Translations under genes and position numbers: made by a program
Assembly: GCA_031292095.1 (NCBI GenBank)
Contig: JARLHU010000169.1
Span: 1 to 50,416, forward strand
DNA length: 50,416 nt
Direction of reading: 5' to 3'
DNA from: Desulfosporosinus sp.
GTDB taxonomy: Bacteria > Bacillota > Desulfitobacteriia > Desulfitobacteriales > Desulfitobacteriaceae
The notes under the pieces: model-generated
What the model saw: the letters and a program-made list of their open reading frames with translations, nothing else
Databases searched by the model: none
What the model was told of the DNA's origin: nothing
In this document: piece after piece, positions 35,468 to 43,102 of the stretch
Layout of the letters: each line of letters begins with the position of its first letter
Numbering within the stretch: position 1 is the first letter of the stretch

Positions 35468-35854
35468 ATGAAGGAAGTAACTGCTGCAATTATCATCAAG
35501 GAGAACAGAGTCCTGATCGCCGAACGGGCACCTGGTGAAAATTTAGCGGGCAAATGGGAGTTCCCCGGTGGTAAAATCGAACTTGGTGAGACTCTCCAGG
35601 AATGCCTGAAACGAGAAATCCGCGAAGAACTGGAGGTTGAGATCAACGTTTTGGAGCTCTTCGGTGAAAGCATCTATGTGTATCAGAACGGAACTATTAA
35701 GTTGATGGCTTTTCGGTGCCAGTGGATTTCCGGAGACTTTAGCTTGAACGTGCACAGCCGTATCAAATGGGTTACTAGCCAGGAGTTGGATTTATATGAC
35801 TTTGCGCCGGCTGATATTCCACTGGTGGACAAGCTGAAGACAGTTATGAGTTGA
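35468..35854 (+). CDS. mutT: 8-oxo-dGTP/CTP-type Nudix pyrophosphatase (MutT-like)
   Basis: 128-residue Nudix protein of the MutT/NudG type, which cleans oxidised or unusual nucleoside triphosphates. The complete Nudix box is GGKIELGETLQECLKREI, then REELEVEI (about residues 36-61), preceded by GKWEFPGG. Final residues are WVTSQELDLYDFAPAD, typical of MutT. ATG 35468 has GGAAGGA about 9 bases upstream. The in-frame extension to 35330 is not supported by any site. The next gene (VOC) starts 20 bases after its stop. The precise substrate is unsure. Confidence 0.9.
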   Translation: MKEVTAAIIIKENRVLIAERAPGENLAGKWEFPGGKIELGETLQECLKREIREELEVEINVLELFGESIYVYQNGTIKLMAFRCQWISGDFSLNVHSRIKWVTSQELDLYDFAPADIPLVDKLKTVMS

Positions 35855-35874
35855 TAATTAAGGAGGAAGTCAAT

Positions 35875-36762
35875 ATGCGAAAAATCGTCCCGCATTTATG
35901 GTATGACAAAGAAGCCAAGGAAGCTGCCCTATTTTATCTGACAATGTTTGAGGATTCACGGGTTATACACGTGAACACTATTAGCGGCACCCCATCTGGT
36001 GATAGCGAAATTGTGAGTTTCGAATTGGCTGGTCAGTCCTTCATGGCGATCAGCGCTGGCCCTTACTTCAAATTTAACCCCGCGATCTCTTTGATGGTCG
36101 CTTGTGATTCTGTCGAGGAAGTGGACGCCTTATGGAAATCTTTAGCTGAGGGTGGCAGTGTCTTAATGGCACTCGGTGAATACCCCTTCAGCAAGTGGTA
36201 CGGATGGATTCAGGATCGTTACGGCCTGTCCTGGCAATTGATGCTTGTCGAGGGTGGTATGACTTCCCAAAAGATCACGCCGAATCTTCTGTTTTCTGGT
36301 GATGCCTGCGGCAGAACAGAAGAGGCGGTTAAGTACTACACCAATATATTTCCTAACTCTGATATTCATTTCTTCAGCAAGTATGGAGAGGGTGAAGCCA
36401 AGTCATCGAAGGCGATTTTCAATTATGTGGCTTTCAAGTTACTCGGCATGGAGTTCTCTGCGATGGACAACGGCTATGACGTTGAATTCGGTTTCAATGA
36501 GGCCTTTTCACTGATGGTGCAGTGCGAAGATCAGGCAGAGATTGATGACTACTGGGAGAAACTTTCTGCGGTACCTGAGGCCGAGCAGTGCGGTTGGCTG
36601 AAAGACCGCTTCGGATTGTCATGGCAGATCGTGCCAGCTAACATGAACGAGATGATGACCAAGGGCTCAAAGGAAGAAGTTCAAAGAGTCACAGATGCTT
36701 TCCTCAAAATGAAGAAGTTCGATATCGAAGCTTTGAAGCGTGCTTACAACGGAGATGTTTAG
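35875..36762 (+). CDS. Tandem VOC/PhnB-like protein
   Basis: 295 residues made of two VOC-superfamily domains of the 3-dmu-9_3-mt (PhnB/YjdN) family. The first is 1-135 (PHLWYDKEAKEAALFYLTMF, GWIQDRYGLSWQLM) and the second about 143-285 (NLLFSGDACGRTEEAVKYY, GWLKDRFGLSWQIVP); the halves resemble each other, pointing to duplication. Activity is unknown; the fold can bind a metal and small substrate. ATG 35875 has AAGGAGG 8 bases upstream. The gene follows mutT with a 20-base gap and is closed by a terminator, so the two likely form one operon. Confidence 0.88.
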   Translation: MRKIVPHLWYDKEAKEAALFYLTMFEDSRVIHVNTISGTPSGDSEIVSFELAGQSFMAISAGPYFKFNPAISLMVACDSVEEVDALWKSLAEGGSVLMALGEYPFSKWYGWIQDRYGLSWQLMLVEGGMTSQKITPNLLFSGDACGRTEEAVKYYTNIFPNSDIHFFSKYGEGEAKSSKAIFNYVAFKLLGMEFSAMDNGYDVEFGFNEAFSLMVQCEDQAEIDDYWEKLSAVPEAEQCGWLKDRFGLSWQIVPANMNEMMTKGSKEEVQRVTDAFLKMKKFDIEALKRAYNGDV

Positions 36763-36802
36763 GGTAGATTTGGAGCTGCTAAGTGTTTCAAGATAATAAA
36801 AC

Positions 36803-36832
36803 AACACACCTGTTCAGCAGGTGTGTTATTTT
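36803..36832 (+). terminator. Rho-independent terminator
   Basis: AACACACCTG (36803-36812) pairs perfectly with CAGGTGTGTT (36818-36827) around TTCAG, followed by ATTTTATT. It ends the mutT-VOC transcript. Confidence 0.85.
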
Positions 36833-37034
36833 ATTACCTTTTTTTCGTAATTCCCCCAAGGACAATCAAAATTAATAATATAAAGAGAATAGTTTTGAGA
36901 TTTAAACTCGAAAAGGAATGGTTTAGTCCATATTTGATGAGACTATATACAATTGCTTTGGAATTTGGTTTGATTTTATGCTTATTTCAGAAGACAAATT
37001 AACCCTATATCTATCTTACAAGGAAGGAATTATA

Positions 37035-38279
37035 ATGATCGAATTAAATATGAATTGGATGATGGGATTGGGCATGAATGAGAGTGCGGCTAGATACCTG
37101 TCAACTGGAATTCTACTGATTTTTATTGCGTTGCTCAGTATATTTGCCTATTTCAGTTCAAAAAAAGTAGTCCTAAGATCTCTTTCCCATTTTATAGATA
37201 ATACTCAATGTGAATGGGACAATGTCTTGTTAGAGCGAAGAGTATTTCATAGGCTATCTCACATTGTTCCGGCAATTATTATTTATTCTTTTGCAACAGC
37301 GCTTTCAGAGCAGATGTCGATTATTAGAAAATTTTCATTAGCTTATATTTTTATAGTTGGTATTTTGGTTGTCGATGCCCTCTTAAATTCTATGGATGAT
37401 ATTTACAGGACCTATGAGGTATCTAAGAATAAACCAATCAAGGGATATCTTCAGGTAGCGAAGATTTTTGTCTATATCATAGGTGGAATTGTCATCATCG
37501 CCACTATAATAGAACAAAATCCGTTATTGTTGCTAAGTGGTATCGGAGCATTAACTGCAGTTTTTCTCTTAGTATTTAAAGATTCGTTGCTGGGTTTAGT
37601 TGCAGGTATTCTGTTGTCTACAAATGATATGATCCGTTTGGGTGACTGGATTGAAATGCCCAAATATGGGACTAACGGCAATGTAATAGATATATCACTG
37701 AATACAGTTAAAATCAAGAATTTTGACAAGACTATCACTACCATACCCACATATGCTCTAGTATCGGATTCTTTTAAGAACTGGCGTGGCATGAAACAGT
37801 CAGGCGGCAGAAGAATCAGACGTTCTGTATATATTGACATCACTAGTATTGTTTTTTGCACAGATGAAATGTTAGATGAGTTTGAGAAGATTCATTATCT
37901 ATCTGACTATATCAGGGATCAGAAAGTTAAAATAGCGTTATATAACCAGGAAAATAAGGTCGACACTTCACATGCGATTAATGTCAGGCGTCTTACAAAC
38001 ATTGGTACCTTTAGGGCCTACATACAGATTTATCTGAGAAATCATGCCAAGATACATAAAGAGATGGTACAGATGGTGAAACAATTGCCACCGGGGGAAC
38101 ACGGGTTACCCCTGGAAATTTATGCTTTTACCAATGATACAGCATGGGCCAATTATGAAAGCATACAATCAGATATTTTCGATCATATATTAGCGGTAGT
38201 TCCAGAGTTTGGGCTTAGAGTCTTCCAGAAGCCTACTGGCTATGATATCAGACTATCCTTAGATGATCAGAAAAATTAA
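37035..38279 (+). CDS. Mechanosensitive channel, MscS family (YbdG-like)
   Basis: 414 residues, near the length of YbdG. Predicted membrane spans: about 16-37, 70-90, 98-117 and 145-165, then the pore-lining TM3 region (LLLSGIGALTAVFLLVFKDS, followed by LLGLVAGILL). The cytoplasmic beta domain starts at RLGDWIEMPKYGTNGNVIDI and includes TVKIKNFDKTITTIPTYALV and SFKNWRGM, the MscS signature. The long C-terminal vestibule (RRSVYIDI, then HGLPLEIYAFTNDTAWANYE) matches the YbdG subtype. It relieves membrane tension on osmotic downshift. ATG 37035 has AAGGAAGG upstream; the in-frame extension to 36978 lacks one. Stand-alone gene, convergent with DUF1015. Confidence 0.93.
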   Translation: MIELNMNWMMGLGMNESAARYLSTGILLIFIALLSIFAYFSSKKVVLRSLSHFIDNTQCEWDNVLLERRVFHRLSHIVPAIIIYSFATALSEQMSIIRKFSLAYIFIVGILVVDALLNSMDDIYRTYEVSKNKPIKGYLQVAKIFVYIIGGIVIIATIIEQNPLLLLSGIGALTAVFLLVFKDSLLGLVAGILLSTNDMIRLGDWIEMPKYGTNGNVIDISLNTVKIKNFDKTITTIPTYALVSDSFKNWRGMKQSGGRRIRRSVYIDITSIVFCTDEMLDEFEKIHYLSDYIRDQKVKIALYNQENKVDTSHAINVRRLTNIGTFRAYIQIYLRNHAKIHKEMVQMVKQLPPGEHGLPLEIYAFTNDTAWANYESIQSDIFDHILAVVPEFGLRVFQKPTGYDIRLSLDDQKN

Positions 38280-38362
38280 TCTGATTATGGTATAGTATGT
38301 CCGGCACACAGAGTTCACGGCGAAATGTCTCGACAATGAGTAAAAACTTAGGTAAAGCAAAA

Positions 38363-38406
38363 CAGGAGGTAACACTAGAGAAAGTCCTCTCTAGTGTTAC
38401 CTCCTG
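38363..38406. repeat. 19-bp perfect hairpin between convergent genes
   Basis: CAGGAGGTAACACTAGAGA (38363-38381) pairs exactly with 38388-38406 around a 6-base loop. Flanks are not T-rich. It lies between the converging MscS and DUF1015 genes, the same setting as the 24-bp hairpin at 23174. It contains AGGAGGT, so it might mask a ribosome-site-like element. Confidence 0.85.
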
Positions 38407-38444
38407 ATGTTTAAGTGTCGGGTAAAAACAAAATGGGAAAAGTG

Positions 38445-39683
38445 TCAGGTTAACTCATGAATGAACAAGCCACTTCTAAGCTTGGGTTCAAACCAAGTAG
38501 ATTTAGGTGGCATTAATCTATCTGCATCCGATACCTCAAACAACTCATTGATCGAAGTTGGATACATTGCAAAAGCAACCTTCATATCACAATTAACTCG
38601 TTTTTCGAGTTCTTTAAGCCCTCTTATGCCACCAACAAAGTCGATTCTTTTATCCGTCCTTATGTCTTTAATATTTAGAACGGAAGTTAAGATATGATTC
38701 TGAAGTAACGAAACATCGAGCCCCTCAACAGGATCCTCGGAACGGAGCTCATCCTTAACGGTCAACTTATACCATAATCCTTCTAAATACATGCCAAAGG
38801 TAGCGCTCTTTACAGGTTGATAAGGTTCTGACCCCATTTCTTCAACCAAACATGCTTTAGCTATTTCACTTAGAAATTCTTCTTTACTCAAGCCATTTAA
38901 ATCTTTTACCACACGGTTGTAGTCTAAAATCATCAATTGGTCATGTGGGAAAAGTACAGAAAGGAAGAAGTTGAATTCTTCATCTCCAGTGTACTCTGGA
39001 TTGGCAGTTCTACGTTTTAAGCCAACCTTCACTGCTGAAGCTGTTCGATGATGCCCATCTGCGATATAGATACTTTCTAGATTATTAAATCCTGTGGATA
39101 TTGTTTCTATGTCCCTTTCCTGATCTAGTTTCCACACCACATGTCTCACTCCATCAGGAGCCACAAAATCATATAAGGGAGTTGTCTTCTTGATGACCTC
39201 CACAACGTCATTAATGGTTTTTTGAGAACGATAGGCTAAAAATATAGGACCTGTTTGAGCATTACAAACATCGACATGAGTTGTGCGATCGATCTCTTTG
39301 TCTTCTCTCGTTTTCTCATGTTTTTTGATGACATTATTTAGGTAGTCGTCGATCGCTGCACAACCAACTAGACCCGTCTGCGAGCGGCCATCCATAATCA
39401 GTTCATAGACGTAGTAACAGTCATTACCTTCCTTAATTAACAGGCTTTCATTCATCATAACCTGGAGGATATCTCTTGCTTTCTCATAGACCTTCGCATC
39501 ATAAGGACTGAAGTCTTTAGTAAAATGTGTCTCAGCTCTATCAACTTTTAAAAACGATAGAGGTTCCTTTAATACTTCTTCTAAAGCTTCTTCACGATTA
39601 TACACATCATAGGGGAGTGCAGCCACTCGACTCGCTACATCTTCTCTAGGTCTCAACGCTTTAAAAGGTTTAATAGTAGCCAA
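38445..39683 (-). CDS. DUF1015 family protein
   Basis: 412 residues, matching the family's 400-430. Recognised by KPFKALRPREDVASRVAALP at the start, YDVYNREEALEEV, the central IADGHHRTASAVKV near residue 205 and FVGGIRG near the end. Biochemical role unknown; the HHRT-centred motif resembles a kinase- or phosphatase-like active site. It lies 82 bases after serA on the same strand, an arrangement common in clostridia, and is under the same T-box, so a link to serine metabolism is inferred. The first start ATG 39683 has GGGGGAAGGAA about 8 bases upstream. Confidence 0.9.
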   Translation of the reverse strand: MATIKPFKALRPREDVASRVAALPYDVYNREEALEEVLKEPLSFLKVDRAETHFTKDFSPYDAKVYEKARDILQVMMNESLLIKEGNDCYYVYELIMDGRSQTGLVGCAAIDDYLNNVIKKHEKTREDKEIDRTTHVDVCNAQTGPIFLAYRSQKTINDVVEVIKKTTPLYDFVAPDGVRHVVWKLDQERDIETISTGFNNLESIYIADGHHRTASAVKVGLKRRTANPEYTGDEEFNFFLSVLFPHDQLMILDYNRVVKDLNGLSKEEFLSEIAKACLVEEMGSEPYQPVKSATFGMYLEGLWYKLTVKDELRSEDPVEGLDVSLLQNHILTSVLNIKDIRTDKRIDFVGGIRGLKELEKRVNCDMKVAFAMYPTSINELFEVSDADRLMPPKSTWFEPKLRSGLFIHELT

Positions 39684-39765
39684 AAATTCCTTCCCCCAAG
39701 CAATTTAGTTATTTCCGAGGGCGAACCGCCCTTGAATCCGTAAACTTCAAAGGCGGGTGTGATGC

Positions 39766-40929
39766 CTAGTTAATAATTCTAACTTTTAAAACTCCGTTAA
39801 TTTCCCTGAGTATCTTAGCAATTTCTGGGGTGGAAGGGGAGTCAATATCGAGTATTGTATAGGCGTACTGCCCTTTACTTTTATTAATCATGTCAGGGAT
39901 ATTAATGTTTTCTTTAGCAAACGTTGCTGTAAATTGGCTGAGCATATTGGGAATGTTTCTATGATTAATGGCAATCCGCTCGGCATTAGTACAGACACCC
40001 ATTTCACAGTCTGGGTAGTTCACAGAGTGTTTTATATTCCCATTTTCAAGGTAATCCATGACTTGCTGAACAGCCATCACGGCACAGTTATCTTCTGATT
40101 CACTCGTCGACGCACCTAAGTGCGGAATAGCAATGACTTGTTCCATAGTGGTTATTTTCGGATTGGGGAAATCCGTGACGTATTTAGCCACTTTTCCAGA
40201 CTTCAATGCTTCAATCATGTCATCTTCATTCACTAGAGTATCTCTGGAAAAGTTTAAGATATTAACTCCATCCTTCATGATCTCAAAAGTTTGAGCGTTG
40301 AACATTCCTTTTGTTTGCTCGGTTGAAGGCACATGAACCGTAATGAAATCACATTCTCTGAAAATCTCATCTACAGATTTGCTATGTTTAATATATTTTG
40401 AGAGCTTCCAAGCAGTATCAACAGAAATAAATGGATCATATCCGTAGACTTCCATATCTAACTTATTAGCTGCATTCGCAACTAAAACACCAACAGCCCC
40501 AAGTCCTATGACTCCAAGTTTTTTGCCCATGATTTCTGATCCAACAAACTTTGATTTCTTTTTCTCAACAAGTTTGGCAAGATCCGGATCTTCCTTAACA
40601 GAACTTACCCAGTTAATTCCATCTACTAGGTTGCGAGAAATCATCACTAAGGCAGCCATGACCATTTCTTTGACGCCATTCGCATTGGCCCCCGGAGTAT
40701 TAAAGACTACAATGCCACTTTCAGCACATTTATCAAGGGGAATATTATTCACTCCAGCTCCGGCCCGTGCGATAGCCTCTAAAGAACTGGGCAATTCCAA
40801 ATCGTGTACACTTGTACTTCTTACGAGAAGTGCAGTTGCATCCTTGTAGTTATCTACTTTTTCATACTTATCGGTCAGTAAATCTATTCCCACATTTGCG
40901 ATAGGATTTAAACAGTTTATTTTAAACAT
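39766..40929 (-). CDS. serA: D-3-phosphoglycerate dehydrogenase
   Basis: First enzyme of serine synthesis: oxidises 3-phosphoglycerate to phosphohydroxypyruvate with NAD. 387 residues, the short form with a C-terminal ACT domain. Seen: substrate-site RAGAGVNNIPLD near residue 70, NAD-binding GKKLGVIGLGAVGVLVANA near 140, catalytic Arg in LNFSRDTLVNE, Glu and the HLGASTSESEDN His motif near 270, then an ACT-like tail (ANTIP, NMLSQFTATFAKENINIPDM). ATG 40929 has AAGGAG 11 bases upstream; GTG 40941 is too close to it. Leader T-box controls expression. Confidence 0.95.
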   Translation of the reverse strand: MFKINCLNPIANVGIDLLTDKYEKVDNYKDATALLVRSTSVHDLELPSSLEAIARAGAGVNNIPLDKCAESGIVVFNTPGANANGVKEMVMAALVMISRNLVDGINWVSSVKEDPDLAKLVEKKKSKFVGSEIMGKKLGVIGLGAVGVLVANAANKLDMEVYGYDPFISVDTAWKLSKYIKHSKSVDEIFRECDFITVHVPSTEQTKGMFNAQTFEIMKDGVNILNFSRDTLVNEDDMIEALKSGKVAKYVTDFPNPKITTMEQVIAIPHLGASTSESEDNCAVMAVQQVMDYLENGNIKHSVNYPDCEMGVCTNAERIAINHRNIPNMLSQFTATFAKENINIPDMINKSKGQYAYTILDIDSPSTPEIAKILREINGVLKVRIIN

Positions 40930-41083
40930 TGTTACGTCCACTCCTTATTTAATTTACTTAATGTTTGTTTCGAAATTCTTGAAAAATTTACTAATTATAT
41001 TCTCCTTCGAACCGCTTGGCATTGTAGATCTTGGCTCACCTCCTTAGATGCTTTTTAGTATTGAGTCAACTAGCAAAATACAC

Positions 41084-41327
41084 AAAACCTCCCATCCCAA
41101 TAAAGGGACGAGAGGTTATTCCCGCGTTGCCACCCATGTTGCCGAATTCTCTAGAATTCAGCCAACTCGTATCCGCTTTATCGGGCGGAACCCGTCGCAA
41201 TTCATCATTGGCCACTCCAGGATGGAATCCTTATGCATGTTAGACTGACTTCCACCAACCGTCAGCTCTCTAGACAACATGAGATTAGGACTTCCCTTCA
41301 TTGTGTTAAAGCTCTATGTAACTATTG
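41084..41327 (-). promoter_or_regulatory. T-box riboswitch, probably seryl-tRNA responsive
   Basis: The minus strand carries a full T-box leader: the stem I signature AGAGAGCTGACGGTTGGTGG, a specifier region with UCC (41224-41226, Ser) followed by AT as is usual, the T-box bulge ATGGGTGGCAACGCGGG at 41137-41121, and the terminator formed by ACCTCTCGTCCC and GGGATGGGAGGT plus TTTTG (41116-41084). Uncharged tRNA-Ser should favour the antiterminator and switch on serA and DUF1015. The amino-acid reading agrees with the gene. Confidence 0.93.
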
Positions 41328-41333
41328 ACGTTG

Positions 41334-41362
41334 ATATTAATCTATTTGAAGCAAGATGTCAA
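41334..41362 (-). promoter_or_regulatory. Consensus sigma-A promoter of the serA leader
   Basis: Minus strand TTGACA (41362-41357), 17 bases, then TAATAT (41339-41334). This is an almost perfect housekeeping promoter, starting the T-box RNA near 41327. Strong initiation with control by attenuation is the usual T-box design. Confidence 0.9.
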
Positions 41363-41526
41363 TACCATGAAGTAATAATCGTTCTCAAAATTTTAAATCC
41401 AACCTACCCTTATAGGTGAGTCACTCGTTGTTTAATAAGGTTTGAAATACCCTGAGCCTACATAAACATAGTTTAAACGTTGTTTTTTGAAAGGTTAGCA
41501 CCTTCCGTGGTAAAACTAATTGGTTT

Positions 41527-41535
41527 TGATATAAT
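41527..41535 (+). promoter_or_regulatory. Extended -10 promoter of the MFS gene
   Basis: TGATATAAT (TG-N-TATAAT) stands about 55 bases before the AGGGGG ribosome site at 41584-41589. No good -35 is seen, which an extended -10 can tolerate. Confidence 0.5.
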
Positions 41536-41597
41536 GAGACAAGGGAAAATTGCACTAAAACAGGTTCGCATAGTTTTTTGAATAGGGGGTTTTTAAG

Positions 41598-42800
41598 TTA
41601 AATTTATTACGTAATCGGTTAGTTCAGGCAATTTTAGGATCAGCGTTATTTTTGCAAATCGGAATCTGGGTACGTAATTTTGCTGTATTACTCTTTGTCA
41701 TGGAACGAACCAATGGTAACGCCCTTGCGATTTCCATGATTTCCGTAGCAGAATTTGCACCAATGTTTATTTTCTCTTTTATTGGTGGAACCTTTGCTGA
41801 CCGCTGGCGTCCGAAACGTACGATGATCTGGTGTGATGTCCTAAGTGCGGTGTCGGTCTTTGCTGTTTTGATCACCTTAGTTTTTGGCACCTGGAAAGCT
41901 GTGTTTTTTACGACGATTATTTCCGCTATTTTATCTCAGTTCTCTCAGCCCTCGGGAATGAAGTTGATTAAGGAACATCTGCCTGCGGAGCAAATGCAAG
42001 CGGTCATGTCGATTTACCAGACAATCTATACAGTTTTTATGATCCTTGGACCGCTCCTGGGAACCTTCGTTTATCAGAAGTTTGGGATTATGGTCTCAAT
42101 TGCAGTGATGGGCTTAGCGTTTTTACTCTCAGCGGGAAGCTTAACGTTTCTGCCTTCGGACCGTGTGAACGTCATCCCTAAGCAGGGAACAACTCTTCGC
42201 CAGGAAATGGCGGCAGGTGTCCGTTATGTACTGGGGAAGAAAATCTTGACACTGTTGGGGTTGTGTTTTTTGGCAGCGGGTTTAGGTGGGGGTCTAGTTC
42301 AACCTTTAGGAATATTTCTGGTAACAGAACGGCTTGGTTTGCCGAAAGAAAGTTTGCAATGGCTAATGACCTTTAGTGGAGTGGGGATGTTTTTAGGCGG
42401 GGTCATTGTCATGACCTCTGCTAAGGCTATTTCTCCTCAAAAACTTTTGGCCTTCGGAATGTTTATCTCAGCAATCGGTATTGCGGTATGTGGGTTATCG
42501 ACGACTCCTTGGTTAACCTATCTCGTGTATTTGATGATGGGTCTAGTTATGCCTTGCATAATGATCGGCATTAACCTAATGATCTTGCAAAATTCGGATA
42601 GTCAGTTCATAGGGCGAGTGAATGGAATTCTTATGCCCATGTATACGGGAGCCATGGTTGTGACGATGAGTGTGTCAGGACTGCTGAAAGAAACATTTTC
42701 CTTGGTTGCCATGTATGAAGCTGCAGGAGTGCTATACATGATCGGGTTGGTGTTTTTGCTACCCTTATTGCACCTGCCGAAAACCATATCTGAACCCTGA
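41598..42800 (+). CDS. MFS efflux-type transporter with abnormal start codon
   Basis: Twelve-span major facilitator of the small-molecule efflux type (MFS_3-like), about 400 residues. Seen: first loop motif GGTFADRWRPKRTMI (motif A), spans throughout, and a short C-terminus. Homologous proteins begin NLLRNRLVQ, and here those codons follow TTA 41598, exactly where a start is expected 8 bases after the ribosome site AGGGGG. TTA is not a start codon, no ATG/GTG/TTG occurs in frame between the upstream TAG and TTG 41652, and starting at TTG 41652 would remove half of span 1. So the gene may be silenced by a TTG-to-TTA change or use a weak non-canonical start. Substrate unknown. Confidence 0.75.
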   Translation, partial: LNLLRNRLVQAILGSALFLQIGIWVRNFAVLLFVMERTNGNALAISMISVAEFAPMFIFSFIGGTFADRWRPKRTMIWCDVLSAVSVFAVLITLVFGTWKAVFFTTIISAILSQFSQPSGMKLIKEHLPAEQMQAVMSIYQTIYTVFMILGPLLGTFVYQKFGIMVSIAVMGLAFLLSAGSLTFLPSDRVNVIPKQGTTLRQEMAAGVRYVLGKKILTLLGLCFLAAGLGGGLVQPLGIFLVTERLGLPKESLQWLMTFSGVGMFLGGVIVMTSAKAISPQKLLAFGMFISAIGIAVCGLSTTPWLTYLVYLMMGLVMPCIMIGINLMILQNSDSQFIGRVNGILMPMYTGAMVVTMSVSGLLKETFSLVAMYEAAGVLYMIGLVFLLPLLHLPKTISEP

Positions 42801-42972
42801 CGAGCTATTAGAAGAAGGGGAGTCTTGTTGGGAGCTACTCAAAAGGTTAACATAGTTCTGTCAAAGATCAGCTCGCCCAAAACAGAGATATTGTTCTTGT
42901 TGAATTACATAATAATCTAAAGTGCGACGATCCTGCAGGATATTGTAAATTGATTTCCTAAATTAGGCACGC

Positions 42973-42998
42973 GCAGTCGGCAGGACCGGCTGCTTTTT
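42973..42998 (+). terminator. Rho-independent terminator
   Basis: GCAGTCGG pairs with CCGGCTGC (one G-U) around a 5-base loop, followed by TTTTT. It lies 170 bases after the MFS stop and separates it from the helicase operon. Confidence 0.8.
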
Positions 42999-43052
42999 GC
43001 TTTGAGCTCATTAAGCAGGCAGTTAATTTCTCGTGAGATAGGGTGCTTTTTA

Positions 43053-43061
43053 TGCTATAAT
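43053..43061 (+). promoter_or_regulatory. Extended -10 promoter of the xpb operon
   Basis: TGCTATAAT at 43053-43061 is an extended -10 (TG-N-TATAAT), 41 bases before the ATG of the helicase. No strong -35 is visible at the right distance. Confidence 0.6.
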
Positions 43062-43102
43062 GGCAATGAAAAAATTCATATGTCGGATTTAAGGAGATTT
43101 TT

